Shown here: in pieces, positions 1 to 9,204 of the stretch | Numbering within the stretch: position 1 is the first letter of the stretch | How the letters are laid out: the number at the start of each line of letters is the position of its first letter | Assembly (NCBI RefSeq): GCF_001297775.1 | Contig: NZ_LIFX01000002.1 | Coordinates: 310,207-374,206 of the forward strand | Length of the DNA stretch: 64,000 nucleotides | Reading direction: 5' to 3' | Origin: Trabulsiella odontotermitis | GTDB lineage: Bacteria; Pseudomonadota; Gammaproteobacteria; Enterobacterales; Enterobacteriaceae | Notes under the pieces: generated by a model | Databases searched by the model: none | What the model saw: only the letters and a program-made list of their open reading frames with translations | What the model was told of the DNA's origin: nothing | Position numbers and translations under genes: made by a program

Positions 1-2
1 CG

Positions 3-1241
3 CTGCAACTGCGTCAGGGAAAAGCGGTGACGGTGGATATTCATAATCAGCTCAGCGAAGAGACTACGCTGCACTGGCACGGGCTGGAAGTGCCGGGCGA
101 CGTCGATGGCGGCCCGCAGGGGATCATCAAACCTGGCGAAACGCGCACGGTTACCTTTACGCCGACGCAGCGCGCGGCGACCTGCTGGTTTCATCCGCAT
201 CAACATGGCAAAACCGGGCGTCAGGTGGCGATGGGGCTCGCCGGACTGGTGCTGATAGAAGATAACGAACTGCACAACCTGCTGCTGCCGAAACAGTGGG
301 GCATTGATGATGTGCCAGTGATCGTGCAGGACAAGAAATTCACCGCCGACGGGCAAATTGATTATCAGCTCGACGTCATGAGCGCGGCTGTCGGCTGGTT
401 CGGTGATACCTTGCTGACCAACGGTGTTATCTATCCGCAGCATTCCGCGCCTAAAGGCTGGCTGCGGTTGCGTCTGCTCAACGGCTGCAACGCGCGGATG
501 CTGAATTTCGCCACCAGCGATAACCGACCGCTGTACGTCATCGCCAGCGACGGAGGGTTACTGCCGGAGCCGGTGAAAGTGACGGCGTTGCCGGTGCTGC
601 CGGGGGAACGTTTTGAAGTGCTGGTGGATATCAGCGACAGCAAAGCGTTTGATCTGGTTACGCTGCCGGTCAGGCAGATGGGGATGGAGGGTGCGCCGTT
701 TGATAACGCGTACCCGGTGATGCGCATCCAGCCGCTGGCCATTCCGGCTTCCGGTACCTTGCCGGATACGTTAACCCGCATGCCTGCGCTACCGTCGCTG
801 GACGGGCTGACGCAACGCACCCTGCAACTGTCTATGGATCCGATGCTCGACATGATGGGCCATAGGGGGTCGATGGATCACGGCGGCAACGGTTTTGATT
901 TCCATAACGCCAATAAAATTAACGGTGTGGCTTTTGAGATGGATAAGCCGATGTTTTCCGCGGCGAAAGGGCAGTACGAGCGCTGGCTGATCTCCGGCAA
1001 AGGCGACATGATGCTGCACCCGTTCCACATCCACGGCACGCAGTTCCGCATTCTGTCTGAGAACGGTAACGCGCCTGCGGCGCATCGCTCCGGCTGGAAG
1101 GATATCGTGCATGTCGAAGGGGATGTCAGTGAAGTGCTGGTGAAATTTGACCATGACGCGCCAAAGGAATTTGCTTATATGGCACATTGTCATCTGCTGG
1201 AACACGAAGACACCGGAATGATGCTGGGGTTCACGGTATAA
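3..1241 (+). CDS. cueO: Multicopper oxidase CueO, 3' part (5' end outside window)
   Basis: CueO is a periplasmic multicopper oxidase that oxidises Cu(I) to the less toxic Cu(II). The frame is open from the window edge, so the signal peptide and first cupredoxin part are missing; about 412 residues remain. Copper ligand motifs are all visible: HWHG, the HPHQHG motif after CWF, HPFHIHG near the C-terminus, and the closing HCHLLEH that carries the type 1 copper Cys. The methionine-rich segment between the MLDMMG motif and FDFHNANK is only about 11 residues, against roughly 38 in E. coli CueO as I recall it, so the Cu(I)-binding flap is much reduced. The first ATG in the fragment (27) is internal. 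The gene converges on gcd. Identification is firm; the loss of the Met-rich part is seen directly. Confidence 0.97.
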   Translation: MQLRQGKAVTVDIHNQLSEETTLHWHGLEVPGDVDGGPQGIIKPGETRTVTFTPTQRAATCWFHPHQHGKTGRQVAMGLAGLVLIEDNELHNLLLPKQWGIDDVPVIVQDKKFTADGQIDYQLDVMSAAVGWFGDTLLTNGVIYPQHSAPKGWLRLRLLNGCNARMLNFATSDNRPLYVIASDGGLLPEPVKVTALPVLPGERFEVLVDISDSKAFDLVTLPVRQMGMEGAPFDNAYPVMRIQPLAIPASGTLPDTLTRMPALPSLDGLTQRTLQLSMDPMLDMMGHRGSMDHGGNGFDFHNANKINGVAFEMDKPMFSAAKGQYERWLISGKGDMMLHPFHIHGTQFRILSENGNAPAAHRSGWKDIVHVEGDVSEVLVKFDHDAPKEFAYMAHCHLLEHEDTGMMLGFTV

Positions 1242-1246
1242 AAAAA

Positions 1247-1274
1247 GCCCGGTAAGCAGCGGCGCTTACCGGGC
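1247..1274 (-). terminator. Rho-independent terminator of gcd
   Basis: An 11-bp perfect stem (GCCCGGTAAGC paired with GCTTACCGGGC) with a 6-nt loop lies between convergent cueO and gcd. Read on the minus strand it is followed by a run of seven T, so it is a good terminator for gcd. On the plus strand there is no T-run, so it would serve cueO only poorly. The arm sequence also resembles enterobacterial REP-type palindromes. Confidence 0.8.
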
Positions 1275-1280
1275 ATCACA

Positions 1281-3671
1281 TTACTTCACGTCGTCCGGCA
1301 ACGCATACGCGACGATATAATCGCCCATCTTCGTCCCGAACGAACCATGACCGCCTGCGGAGATGACAACGTACTGCTTGCCATTCACTTCATAGGTCAT
1401 CGGCGTAGCTTGTCCACCCGCAGGCAGACGCGCCTGCCACAGTTTTTCCCCGTTGGTCATGTTGTACGCACGGAGATAGTTGTCGGCGGTGGCGGCAATA
1501 AACAGCACATTACCGGCGGTGGAAATCGGACCGCCCAGCATCGGCATCCCCATGTTGAACGGGACCGGAACCGGCATCGGGAACGGCATGCTGTCCTGCG
1601 GGGTACCAATGCGTTTTTTCCATGCCACCTGGTTGGTTTTCAGATCCAGAGCGGAAATGTAACCCCAGGCCGGTTGTTTACACGGCAGACCAAACGGCGA
1701 CAGGAACGGGTTCAGCGTGACGCCATACGGTACGCCATACTGCGGCTGAATGCCGGATTCAGAACCGGTACCCTGCGCATCTTTCGGCTGTTCCATTGGA
1801 TTACCCGGGCCGCGCGGGATGAGCTTCGACACAAACGGCAGCGCCATCGGGTTCGCAATCGCCACCTGGCGGTTCGGATCAACGGAAATCCCGCCCCACT
1901 CAAACATGCCGAGGTTGCCCGGGAAAACCAGCGTGCCCTGTTCAGACGGTGGTGTGAAGATGCCTTCATAGCGCATCTGGTGGAAAATCACGCGGCACAC
2001 CAGCTGATCGAACATGGTGGCGCCCCACATGTCCTTATCGGTCAGATCTTTCTTCGGACGGAAGCTCAGCTCAGAGAACGGTTGTGTTTTGGTTACGTAG
2101 TCGCCTTTTGCCGCACCCTGCGGAACCGGTTTTTCCGGTGCCGGAACGACCAGCTCACCGTTACGACGGTCGAGAACAAAGATATTCCCGGTTTTCGCTG
2201 GGGCATAAATCACCGGCACGGTTTTGCCGTTAACGGTGATATCCGCCAGTGTCGGCTGGGACGGCATGTCCATATCCCACAGGTCGTGGTGTACGGTCTG
2301 GTAACTCCAGGCGAGCTTACCGGTGGTCGCATTCAGCGCCACAATGGAACTGGCGTAACGCTCCTGTTCCGGCGTACGGTTACCGCCCCAGATATCCGGC
2401 GTGGTCACGCCCATCGGCAGGTAAACGAGATCCAGCTTCGCATCATAGGCGGCAGGCGCCCAGGAGTTCGGCGAGTTGAGCGAGAAATGGTGCTCATCAG
2501 CCGGAATGGCGTTGGCGTCTTTCGCGCCCGGGTCGAAGGCCCACAGCAGGTCACCGGTGTTGATGTCGAAGCCGCGGATCACGCCCGACGGTTCGCGCGT
2601 CGAGAAGTTATCCGTTACCGCACCGGCGATCACGATGGTTTTATCGGTCACGATTGGCGGAGATGTCGGTTCATACATGCCTGGCGTGGTGACCGGCATG
2701 TTGGTCTGCAGGTTGAGGATCCCTTTGTTGGCAAAGGATTCGCACAGCTTGCCGGTTTCAGCGTTAATGGCAAACAGGCGGCCATCATTCACTGGCAGAA
2801 TGATCCGGCGCGGGCAGTTAGCCACCACATCCGCCGGCGCGTTCGCTGGCGTGGCTTCGTGATACGACACACCACGACAGGTCACGTGCTGGAAGGTCGG
2901 GTTGGTATTTAACTGCGGATCAAAGTGCCACTTCTCTTTCCCGGTCGCCGCATCCAGCGCAAACAGACGCTGGTGAGCAGTACAGAGAAACAGGGTGTCG
3001 CCGACTTTAATCGGCGTGACTTCGTTGGTGATTTCACCCGGATCGTTCGGTTGCTTCAGATCGCCGGTGCGGAATACCCAGGCCTCTTTCAGTTGCTTAA
3101 CGTTGTCGGCGTTAATCTGTTTCAGCGGCGAATAGCGCTGTCCTTCCTGATTACGTCCGTACGCGGGCCAGTCCTGATCGGCTACCTGCGAAATCGGTGC
3201 GGCAGGGGTGACGTCGGTGCTTAGCGTACCGTTGATTTCCTGCGGATCGTGAAAGCCCGCCCAGGTCAGTATCCCGCCGCTAATCAGCAGCGCGACGACC
3301 AGCGCCGCCACGGCACCGCCGGAAGGGATAATCAGCCGACGCCAGACAAACGGCAGGATCAGCCAGATGCCGAAGAAGACCAGCACATCGCTGCGCGGCG
3401 TCAGCGCCCAGAAATCGAAACCGACTTCCCATACGCCCCAGATCAGGGTCGCGAGCAGCAATGCAGCATACAGCCACAGCGCCGAGCGCTGGCGACGCCA
3501 CAGCATTACCGTCACGCCGAGCATCACCAGACCAGCAACCGGGTAGTACCACGACCCACCGATCGCCGCTAACCATATCCCGCCGATAAGGAGATACAGA
3601 CCGCAAAACGCCGCGAAGAGCGCCGTGAGCCTCACGAGGAGCCGTGATTGTTGATATTTTGTTTCAGCCAT
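1281..3671 (-). CDS. gcd: Quinoprotein (PQQ-dependent) glucose dehydrogenase, membrane-bound
   Basis: Gcd oxidises D-glucose to gluconolactone on the periplasmic face of the inner membrane and passes electrons to ubiquinone; it needs PQQ and a divalent cation. The 796 residues equal the E. coli length. The first ~140 residues hold five hydrophobic segments (for example around LYLLIGGIWLAAIGG and ALVVALLISGG); the rest is the eight-bladed PQQ propeller, beginning near DWPAYGRNQEGQRYSPL. The start ATG is the first residue of the conserved N-terminus. The gene is divergent from hpt; a perfect CRP dyad overlaps its -35 box, which fits the known repression of E. coli gcd by cAMP-CRP. No PQQ synthesis genes lie in the window, so whether the enzyme is a holoenzyme in vivo depends on genes elsewhere or on PQQ uptake. 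Confidence 0.97.
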   Translation of the reverse strand: MAETKYQQSRLLVRLTALFAAFCGLYLLIGGIWLAAIGGSWYYPVAGLVMLGVTVMLWRRQRSALWLYAALLLATLIWGVWEVGFDFWALTPRSDVLVFFGIWLILPFVWRRLIIPSGGAVAALVVALLISGGILTWAGFHDPQEINGTLSTDVTPAAPISQVADQDWPAYGRNQEGQRYSPLKQINADNVKQLKEAWVFRTGDLKQPNDPGEITNEVTPIKVGDTLFLCTAHQRLFALDAATGKEKWHFDPQLNTNPTFQHVTCRGVSYHEATPANAPADVVANCPRRIILPVNDGRLFAINAETGKLCESFANKGILNLQTNMPVTTPGMYEPTSPPIVTDKTIVIAGAVTDNFSTREPSGVIRGFDINTGDLLWAFDPGAKDANAIPADEHHFSLNSPNSWAPAAYDAKLDLVYLPMGVTTPDIWGGNRTPEQERYASSIVALNATTGKLAWSYQTVHHDLWDMDMPSQPTLADITVNGKTVPVIYAPAKTGNIFVLDRRNGELVVPAPEKPVPQGAAKGDYVTKTQPFSELSFRPKKDLTDKDMWGATMFDQLVCRVIFHQMRYEGIFTPPSEQGTLVFPGNLGMFEWGGISVDPNRQVAIANPMALPFVSKLIPRGPGNPMEQPKDAQGTGSESGIQPQYGVPYGVTLNPFLSPFGLPCKQPAWGYISALDLKTNQVAWKKRIGTPQDSMPFPMPVPVPFNMGMPMLGGPISTAGNVLFIAATADNYLRAYNMTNGEKLWQARLPAGGQATPMTYEVNGKQYVVISAGGHGSFGTKMGDYIVAYALPDDVK

Positions 3672-3713
3672 AAAAAGACACCTGCTAAATCGTTAATTTT
3701 TTAGTAGCAATTA

Positions 3714-3742
3714 ATTATAGGAGTTAACAAGTGTGATCGGAA
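3714..3742 (-). promoter_or_regulatory. Candidate sigma-70 promoter of gcd
   Basis: On the minus strand a perfect TATAAT -10 box (3714-3719) lies 17 bp from a TTCCGA -35 hexamer (3737-3742), about 43 bases upstream of the gcd start codon. The weak -35 box lies wholly inside the CRP dyad, so CRP binding should exclude polymerase. This is inferred from sequence alone. Confidence 0.55.
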
Positions 3743-3747
3743 TCACA
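3732..3747. promoter_or_regulatory. CRP-binding site between gcd and hpt
   Basis: TGTGA-TCGGAA-TCACA, a perfect TGTGA-N6-TCACA dyad. It covers the gcd -35 hexamer and is centred about 65 bp upstream of the inferred hpt transcript start, close to a class I activation position. E. coli gcd is known to be negatively regulated by cAMP-CRP. An effect on hpt is inference. Confidence 0.75.
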
Positions 3748-3789
3748 AATTGCGCTTTGCGATCGCATACACCGTATAAATCGATTTGC

Positions 3790-3798
3790 TGGTATACT
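3790..3798 (+). promoter_or_regulatory. Extended -10 promoter of hpt (candidate)
   Basis: TGGTATACT matches an extended -10 element (TGn plus TATACT). No good -35 hexamer is seen 17 bp upstream, as is usual for extended -10 promoters. It lies about 80 bases before the hpt start codon. Confidence 0.5.
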
Positions 3799-3876
3799 GC
3801 GTGCCTTGCTGATCAATGTCGGTGCTTAAGGTAGCGGTATTGAGTGATTTACTATCAAAATCAGATGGTTAGTTTT

Positions 3877-4413
3877 ATGAAACATACTGTTGAAGTGATG
3901 ATCCCGGAAGCGGAGATCAAAGCGCGTATTGCCGAACTGGGTCGTCAGATCACCGAGCGTTATAAAAATAGCGGCAGCGACATGGTGCTGGTGGGGCTGT
4001 TACGCGGTTCATTTATGTTCATGGCTGACCTGTGCCGCGAAGTGCAGGTATCACATGAAGTCGATTTTATGACAGCGTCGAGCTACGGCAGCGGCATGTC
4101 GTCTACCCGCGACGTGAAAATCCTGAAAGATCTGGATGAAGATATCCGTGGCAAGGACGTGCTGATCGTTGAAGATATTATCGACTCCGGCAATACCTTG
4201 TCGAAAGTGCGTGAGATCCTGAGCCTGCGTGAACCGAAATCGCTGGCGATCTGCACGCTGCTCGACAAACCGTCGCGTCGTGAAGTGGACGTGCCGGTGG
4301 AATTTATCGGCTTCTCGATCCCGGATGAGTTTGTGGTTGGTTACGGTATTGACTACGCGCAGCATTATCGCCATCTGCCCTATGTCGGCAAAGTGGTGCT
4401 GCTGGACGAATAA
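3877..4413 (+). CDS. hpt: Hypoxanthine phosphoribosyltransferase
   Basis: Hpt salvages hypoxanthine (and less well guanine) to IMP/GMP using PRPP in the cytosol. The protein is 178 residues and follows E. coli Hpt almost residue for residue from MKHTVEVM to the terminal LLDE. The PRPP-binding motif [15 protein letters not shown] is intact near residue 100, and the flexible loop SSYGSGM is present. I chose the ATG at 3877 because homology begins there; an in-frame ATG at 3865 would add four residues (MVSF) and cannot be excluded, since neither has a strong Shine-Dalgarno sequence. It diverges from gcd, converges on can, and ends in a shared terminator. Confidence 0.96.
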   Translation: MKHTVEVMIPEAEIKARIAELGRQITERYKNSGSDMVLVGLLRGSFMFMADLCREVQVSHEVDFMTASSYGSGMSSTRDVKILKDLDEDIRGKDVLIVEDIIDSGNTLSKVREILSLREPKSLAICTLLDKPSRREVDVPVEFIGFSIPDEFVVGYGIDYAQHYRHLPYVGKVVLLDE

Positions 4414-4416
4414 AAC

Positions 4417-4437
4417 AAAGGCCCCGAGGGGCCTTTT
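4417..4437. terminator. Bidirectional terminator between hpt and can
   Basis: AAAGGCCC and GGGCCTTT form an 8-bp stem with a CGAG loop directly after the hpt stop and directly before the can stop. It has T-rich flanks in both directions, so it can serve both convergent genes. Confidence 0.8.
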
Positions 4438-4438
4438 G

Positions 4439-5101
4439 TTATTTGTGGTTGTGGTGTTTCTGCTGGAGGTTGGAAATCCCGTGGCGGTAACGCTGCTCAA
4501 GGGTTTCACGGTTGGTGGCCGTGACGTCCAGATCGCGCAGCAGGCCATCGTGAATACCGTAAGCCCAGCCGTGAATCGTGACTTTCTGGCCGCGTTTCCA
4601 GGCGGACTGCATGATGGTGGAGTGACCCAGGTTATACACCTGCTCCATCACATTAAGCTCACACAGGGTATCCAGACGGCGCTCCTGCGGCATTTCACCG
4701 AGCAGCGAGCTGTGTTTAAACCAGATATCGCGGATGTGCAGCAGCCAGTTATTGATAAGCCCCAGTTCCGGGTTTTCTACCGCGGCCTGTACACCGCCGC
4801 AGCCGTAGTGACCACAAATGATGATATGCTCGACTTCCAGAACATCCACCGCGTACTGGACGACGGAGAGGCAGTTAAGGTCGGTGTGGATAACAAGGTT
4901 GGCAACGTTACGATGAACAAAAAGTTCACCTGGCTCAAGCCCTGTCAGGCGTTCAGCGGGAACGCGGCTATCGGAACATCCAATCCATAGAAAGCGCGGT
5001 TTCTGCGCTTGCGCCAGTTTCTCAAAAAAACCGGGGTCCTCTTCCACCAGCATTTTTGACCATAGTGCATTATTGCTGATGAGTGTATCTATATCTTTCA
5101 T
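4439..5101 (-). CDS. can: Beta-class carbonic anhydrase
   Basis: Can interconverts CO2 and bicarbonate, supplying bicarbonate for carboxylations at ambient CO2. The 220 residues are near identical to E. coli Can. Zinc ligands and catalytic dyad are visible: Cys42, Asp44 and Arg46 in GCSDSR, and His98 and Cys101 in CGHYGC. The frame is open a further 38 codons upstream, but homology starts at MKDIDTL, so the start is at 5101. The gene is divergent from yadG, with about 106 bases between start codons. AccA, encoded at the far end of the window, uses bicarbonate fixed by biotin carboxylase, a general metabolic link only. Confidence 0.97.
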   Translation of the reverse strand: MKDIDTLISNNALWSKMLVEEDPGFFEKLAQAQKPRFLWIGCSDSRVPAERLTGLEPGELFVHRNVANLVIHTDLNCLSVVQYAVDVLEVEHIIICGHYGCGGVQAAVENPELGLINNWLLHIRDIWFKHSSLLGEMPQERRLDTLCELNVMEQVYNLGHSTIMQSAWKRGQKVTIHGWAYGIHDGLLRDLDVTATNRETLEQRYRHGISNLQQKHHNHK

Positions 5102-5207
5102 GGAGGTTAACGACCTGTAACCGAGTAAGTGCGTTGCGCTAATATAGGTCAACTCCTGACTTTTTAAAACCATGCATCGAGTGTCACAACTTGATAAGAG
5201 ATATTTA

Positions 5208-6134
5208 ATGACCATTGCACTGGAACTTAAGCAGCTTAAAAAGACCTATCCGGGCGGCGTCCAGGCGCTGCGGGGGATCGATCTTACCGTCACCGCTGGC
5301 GATTTCTACGCGCTTCTGGGGCCGAATGGCGCGGGGAAATCCACCACCATCGGCATCATCAGTTCGCTGGTGAACAAAAGCGCCGGTGAAGTGAGCGTCT
5401 TTGGCTACGATCTCGACAAAGACGTCGTCAACGCGAAACGCCAGCTGGGGCTGGTGCCGCAGGAATTTAACTTCAACCCGTTCGAAACCGTTCAGCAGAT
5501 CGTCGTCAACCAGGCGGGCTACTATGGCGTTGAACGCAAAGAAGCGGTTATCCGCAGCGAAAAATACCTGAAACAGCTCGATTTGTGGGAAAAACGCAAC
5601 GAACGGGCACGGATGTTATCCGGCGGGATGAAACGCCGCCTGATGATCGCCCGCGCGCTGATGCATGAGCCAAAGTTATTGATTCTCGATGAACCGACTG
5701 CCGGGGTCGACATCGAACTGCGCCGCTCGATGTGGGGCTTTCTGAAAGATCTCAACGACAAAGGCACGACGATCATTTTGACGACGCACTATCTGGAAGA
5801 GGCCGAAATGCTGTGCCGCAACATCGGCATCATTCAGCATGGCGTGCTGGTGGAAAACACCTCGATGAAAGCGCTGCTGTCAAAACTGAAATCAGAAACG
5901 TTTATTCTCGATCTGGCACCGAAAAGTCCGCTTCCGGTGCTGGAAGGGTATCAGTACCGGCTGGTGGATACTTCCACGCTGGAAGTGGAAGTGTTGCGTG
6001 AGCAGGGCGTTAACAGCGTGTTCAGCCAGTTGAGCGCGCAGGGGATTCAGGTATTAAGTATGCGTAACAAAGCGAACCGTCTGGAAGAGCTGTTTGTCTC
6101 GCTGGTGAATGAAAAACAGGGAGAACAGGTATGA
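5208..6134 (+). CDS. yadG: ABC transporter ATP-binding protein YadG
   Basis: The ATPase half of an ABC-2 type exporter with YadH; the substrate is unknown. The 308-residue protein has Walker [10 protein letters not shown] near residue 42, the signature LSGGM, Walker [11 protein letters not shown] and the switch His in TTHYLEEAE, so the ATP site is complete. Homology to E. coli YadG begins at MTIALEL, so the start is 5208, preceded by AAGAG; the frame itself is open 12 codons further. It overlaps yadH by four bases (ATGA), implying coupled translation and a two-component transporter. Confidence 0.95.
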   Translation: MTIALELKQLKKTYPGGVQALRGIDLTVTAGDFYALLGPNGAGKSTTIGIISSLVNKSAGEVSVFGYDLDKDVVNAKRQLGLVPQEFNFNPFETVQQIVVNQAGYYGVERKEAVIRSEKYLKQLDLWEKRNERARMLSGGMKRRLMIARALMHEPKLLILDEPTAGVDIELRRSMWGFLKDLNDKGTTIILTTHYLEEAEMLCRNIGIIQHGVLVENTSMKALLSKLKSETFILDLAPKSPLPVLEGYQYRLVDTSTLEVEVLREQGVNSVFSQLSAQGIQVLSMRNKANRLEELFVSLVNEKQGEQV

Positions 6135-6901
6135 TGCAGCTTTATTGGGTTGCGCTGAAAAGCATCTGGACGAAAGAAATTCAGCGCTTTATGCGCATCT
6201 GGATACAGACGCTGGTGCCGCCGGTGATCACCATGACGCTGTATTTCATCATCTTTGGTAATCTGATCGGTTCCCGGATTGGTGAAATGCATGGCTTCAC
6301 CTACATGCAGTTTATCGTGCCGGGGTTGATCATGATGGCGGTGATCACCAACGCCTATGCCAACGTGGCCTCGTCGTTCTTCAGCGCGAAGTTCCAGCGC
6401 AACATTGAAGAGCTGCTGGTGGCGCCAGTGCCGACCCACGTTATCATCGCCGGTTATGTCGGCGGCGGCGTGGCGCGCGGTCTGTGCGTGGGGATCCTGG
6501 TCACCGCGGTGTCGCTGTTCTTCGTGCCTTTTCAGGTGCATTCATGGGTGTTTGTCGCGCTGACGCTGCTGCTGACGGCGATCCTCTTTTCGCTGGCGGG
6601 GCTGCTGAACGCGGTGTTTGCCAAAACCTTTGACGACATCAGCCTGATCCCGACTTTTGTACTGACGCCGCTGACCTATCTTGGCGGGGTGTTCTACTCG
6701 CTGACGCTGCTGCCGCCGTTCTGGCAGGCGTTGTCGCACCTGAACCCGATCGTCTATATGATCAGTGGTTTCCGCTTTGGTTTCCTCGGCATTACCGATG
6801 TACCGCTGTTTACCACGGTCGGTGTACTGGTGATCTTTATCGTGGCATTCTACCTGCTGTGCTGGTATCTGATTCAGCGTGGCCGTGGGTTGCGCAGTTG
6901 A
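6131..6901 (+). CDS. yadH: ABC-2 type transporter permease YadH
   Basis: The inner-membrane permease partner of YadG, 256 residues with six hydrophobic segments (for example VPPVITMTLYFIIFG and VGVLVIFIVAFYLLCW), typical of the ABC-2 family that also includes NodJ and drug or polysaccharide exporters. The conserved run NPIVYMISGFRFGFLG lies near the C-terminus. It is translationally coupled to yadG and followed by a GC-rich hairpin. The substrate is not known in any species I can name. Confidence 0.95.
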   Translation: MMQLYWVALKSIWTKEIQRFMRIWIQTLVPPVITMTLYFIIFGNLIGSRIGEMHGFTYMQFIVPGLIMMAVITNAYANVASSFFSAKFQRNIEELLVAPVPTHVIIAGYVGGGVARGLCVGILVTAVSLFFVPFQVHSWVFVALTLLLTAILFSLAGLLNAVFAKTFDDISLIPTFVLTPLTYLGGVFYSLTLLPPFWQALSHLNPIVYMISGFRFGFLGITDVPLFTTVGVLVIFIVAFYLLCWYLIQRGRGLRS

Positions 6902-6906
6902 TCCCA

Positions 6907-6935
6907 CGCCCGGCGGTGCTGATGCCCGCCGGGCG
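6907..6935 (+). terminator. Hairpin after yadH, probable terminator
   Basis: CGCCCGGCGG and CCGCCGGGCG pair perfectly over 10 bp around a 9-nt loop, six bases after the yadH stop. The T-run is poor (CGTCTCTT), so it may attenuate rather than stop read-through into yadI. Confidence 0.55.
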
Positions 6936-6955
6936 CGTCTCTTAAGGGGAAAGTA

Positions 6956-7396
6956 ATGTTAGGTTGGGTCATTGCCTGCCATGACGACCAGGCAGAGGAT
7001 ATGCGGGAGCGGCTGGAAAAAAAGTTCGGCCCGCTGGTGCAGTGTCAGGCCGTCAACTACTGGCGGGGACTGAGCGCCAATATGCTCAGCCGGATGATGT
7101 GCGATGCGTTGCACAGTGCTGACTCCGGCGACGGTGTTATTTTTCTCACCGATATCCCCGGTGCCGCGCCTTACCGCGTCGCCGCGTTAATGAGCCACAA
7201 ACATAATCACTGTGAAGTCATTTCCGGCATCAGCTATTCATTGCTGGAACGGATGTATCCTCTGCGCGAAACGCTGGGCAGCGAAGCCTTCCGGGAAGCC
7301 ATTGTGAGCAGTGGCGGTGCGGAGGTCAGCAGCCTCTGGCACCAGCAGCAAAAAAATCCGCCTTTCGTTTTGCTTCACGACCTGTATGACAATTAA
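6956..7396 (+). CDS. yadI: PTS EIIA-like protein, mannose family (YadI)
   Basis: A 146-residue protein of the mannose-type PTS IIA fold. The phospho-acceptor position of that family, a His near residue 10, is matched by His9 in WVIACHDD, so it could accept phosphate from HPr. No EIIB, IIC or IID genes are nearby, so any partner is unknown; a regulatory role is as likely as sugar uptake. The ATG at 6956 follows a strong AAGGGGA ribosome site. The gene lies between the yadGH exporter and the deacetylase yadE. Confidence 0.9.
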   Translation: MLGWVIACHDDQAEDMRERLEKKFGPLVQCQAVNYWRGLSANMLSRMMCDALHSADSGDGVIFLTDIPGAAPYRVAALMSHKHNHCEVISGISYSLLERMYPLRETLGSEAFREAIVSSGGAEVSSLWHQQQKNPPFVLLHDLYDN

Positions 7397-7458
7397 CCAT
7401 TGGTATTGATTAGGCTTTTGTTACAATAACAACAGTTTCCTTGCTCCGGTTGTCACGC

Positions 7459-8706
7459 ATGCTCACTCGCGTTTTTCTCATCTTGCTGCTGCTCATCACC
7501 AGCAGTGCCTCCGCCAGCCTCATCAATCAACAGCGGCTGCCCGCCAGATATATGCAAACCACCGAAGATGCCACCATCTGGGCGCAGATCGGCAATAACG
7601 TGGTGACGGTCGGTCACGTGCGGGCCGGGCAAATTCTCGCGGTGGTGCCGGGCGCTGCCGACTACTACGAATTCAGCTTTGGCTTTGGCACCGGGTTTAT
7701 CGATAAAGCCCATCTGGAGCCGGTACAGGGGCATCAGCGTGTCGAAGATACCCTCGGCGATCTCAATAAACCGCTCAGTAATCAGAATCTGCTCACCTGG
7801 CGGGATACGCCGGTGTATAACGCGCCGGGTACCGGTAGCGCCCCGTTCGGCGTACTGACGGACAACCTGCGATATCCGATCATCAGCAAACTGAAAGACC
7901 GCCTGAATCAGACCTGGTATCAGATCCGCATTGGTAACCGGCTGGCGTGGATCAGCAGCCTGGATGCGCAGGAAGATAACGGCATTCCGGTGCTCACCTA
8001 TCACCACATTTTGCGTGATGAAGAAAATACGCGCTTTCGCCACACCTCAACCACCACCTCGGTGCGCGCGTTCAGTAACCAGATGACCTGGCTGCGCGAT
8101 CAGGGTTACACCACGCTGACGATGTATCAGTTAGAAGGCTATGTCCGCAACAAGATGAACCTGCCGGCGCGCTCGGTAGTGATCACTTTCGACGATGGCC
8201 TGAAATCGGTCAGCCGTTACGCCTACCCGGTGCTTAAGCCTTACGGCTTTAAAGCCACGGCGTTTATTATCTCGTCGCGCATCAAGCGTCAGCCACAGAA
8301 ATGGGACCCCAAATCGCTGCAGTTTATGAGCGTGTCAGAGTTGCGTCATATTGAAGACGTCTTTGATGTGCAGTCACACACCCATTTTCTGCACCGTGTT
8401 GACAGCCATCGTCACCCGATTTTGCTGAGCCGCAGCTATCACAACATCCTGTTTGATTTTGCCCGTTCCCGCCGCTCGCTGGCGCAGTTTAACCCGCATG
8501 TGTTGTATCTTTCTTATCCCTTTGGCGGCTACAACAACAACGCGATTAAGGCGGCGAATGACGCGGGTTTTCATATGGCGGTGACAACGGTGAAAGGGAA
8601 GGTGAAGCCAGGAGATAACCCGTTCTTACTGAAGCGCTTATATATTTTAAGAACGGATTCTTTAGAGACGATGTCGCGGCTGATCAGTAATCAGCCGCAA
8701 GGGTGA
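7459..8706 (+). CDS. yadE: Secreted polysaccharide deacetylase family protein YadE
   Basis: About 415 residues: a signal peptide ([19 protein letters not shown]), an SH3-like region to about residue 170 and a C-terminal NodB-type deacetylase domain from about residue 238. Metal and catalytic motifs are present: TFDDG at 243-247, the His pair in SHTHFLH near 307-312, and the LSYPFGG motif. The fold predicts removal of acetyl groups from an extracytoplasmic polysaccharide; the substrate is unknown. There is no lipobox Cys. The ATG at 7459 gives a clean signal peptide, but a TTG at 7441 would add six residues, and neither has a clear ribosome site. It converges on panD with five bases between stops. 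Confidence 0.9.
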   Translation: MLTRVFLILLLLITSSASASLINQQRLPARYMQTTEDATIWAQIGNNVVTVGHVRAGQILAVVPGAADYYEFSFGFGTGFIDKAHLEPVQGHQRVEDTLGDLNKPLSNQNLLTWRDTPVYNAPGTGSAPFGVLTDNLRYPIISKLKDRLNQTWYQIRIGNRLAWISSLDAQEDNGIPVLTYHHILRDEENTRFRHTSTTTSVRAFSNQMTWLRDQGYTTLTMYQLEGYVRNKMNLPARSVVITFDDGLKSVSRYAYPVLKPYGFKATAFIISSRIKRQPQKWDPKSLQFMSVSELRHIEDVFDVQSHTHFLHRVDSHRHPILLSRSYHNILFDFARSRRSLAQFNPHVLYLSYPFGGYNNNAIKAANDAGFHMAVTTVKGKVKPGDNPFLLKRLYILRTDSLETMSRLISNQPQG

Positions 8707-8711
8707 GACAA

Positions 8712-9092
8712 CTAAGCCACCTGAACCGGAATGGCTTTTGCCGTACGCTTCATTTCGTTGCCCGCATCGAAATAGGCCACTTTCGGCTGCCAGCGGCGGG
8801 CTTCTTCGTCGGACATCATGACAAAGCTGGCGATAATCACAATGTCGCCCACGTCTGCGCAGTGCGCTGCCGCGCCGTTGACGGAGATAATTTTGGAACC
8901 GCGCTCGGCCGCAATGGCATAGGTGGAGAAACGTTTGCCATTGTTCACGTTCCAGATATCAATCGCTTCGTTTTCAAGAATTCCTGCCGCATCGAGAAAA
9001 TCCTGGTCAATGGCGCAGGAACCTTCATAGTGCAGGTCGGCCTGAGTCACTGTCACACGGTGAAGCTTACCTTGCAGCATTTTGCGAATCAT
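8712..9092 (-). CDS. panD: Aspartate 1-decarboxylase proenzyme
   Basis: PanD makes beta-alanine from L-aspartate for pantothenate synthesis. The 126-residue proenzyme cleaves itself between Gly24 and Ser25 (YEGSCAID), turning Ser25 into the pyruvoyl group; the site is intact. Tyr58 in FSTYAIA is also conserved. Maturation in enterobacteria needs the acetyltransferase-like PanM, not in this window. The gene sits in the same orientation as panC-panB but 112 bases away; in E. coli rpnC (yadD) occupies that gap and is missing here. Confidence 0.97.
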   Translation of the reverse strand: MIRKMLQGKLHRVTVTQADLHYEGSCAIDQDFLDAAGILENEAIDIWNVNNGKRFSTYAIAAERGSKIISVNGAAAHCADVGDIVIIASFVMMSDEEARRWQPKVAYFDAGNEMKRTAKAIPVQVA

Positions 9093-9120
9093 TACGTCTA
9101 CCTTTAATCATCATGCATTA

Positions 9121-9151
9121 CCCTCTCCCGCAGAGAGAGCAGGGTGAAGGG
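9121..9151. repeat. CT/GA-rich imperfect hairpin between panD and panC
   Basis: CCCTCTCCC followed by GAGAGAG and AGGGTGAAGGG can fold as an imperfect hairpin. It resembles the CCCTCTCC/GGAGAGGG palindromes after mrcB and degP in this window, and may be a decayed copy of the same intergenic element or the panC terminator remnant. Confidence 0.4.
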
Positions 9152-9204
9152 AGTTATTCCCGGAGCCTGTATGCGCGCAGTATTGCCCGATTTTTAGTCG
9201 GTGT

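Noticed and set aside
1347-2912. Long open frame (521 codons) on the plus strand opposite gcd
   Set aside because: It is the antisense shadow of the strongly conserved gcd; the translation is rich in Arg, His and Gln with no domain, and there is no ribosome site of note.
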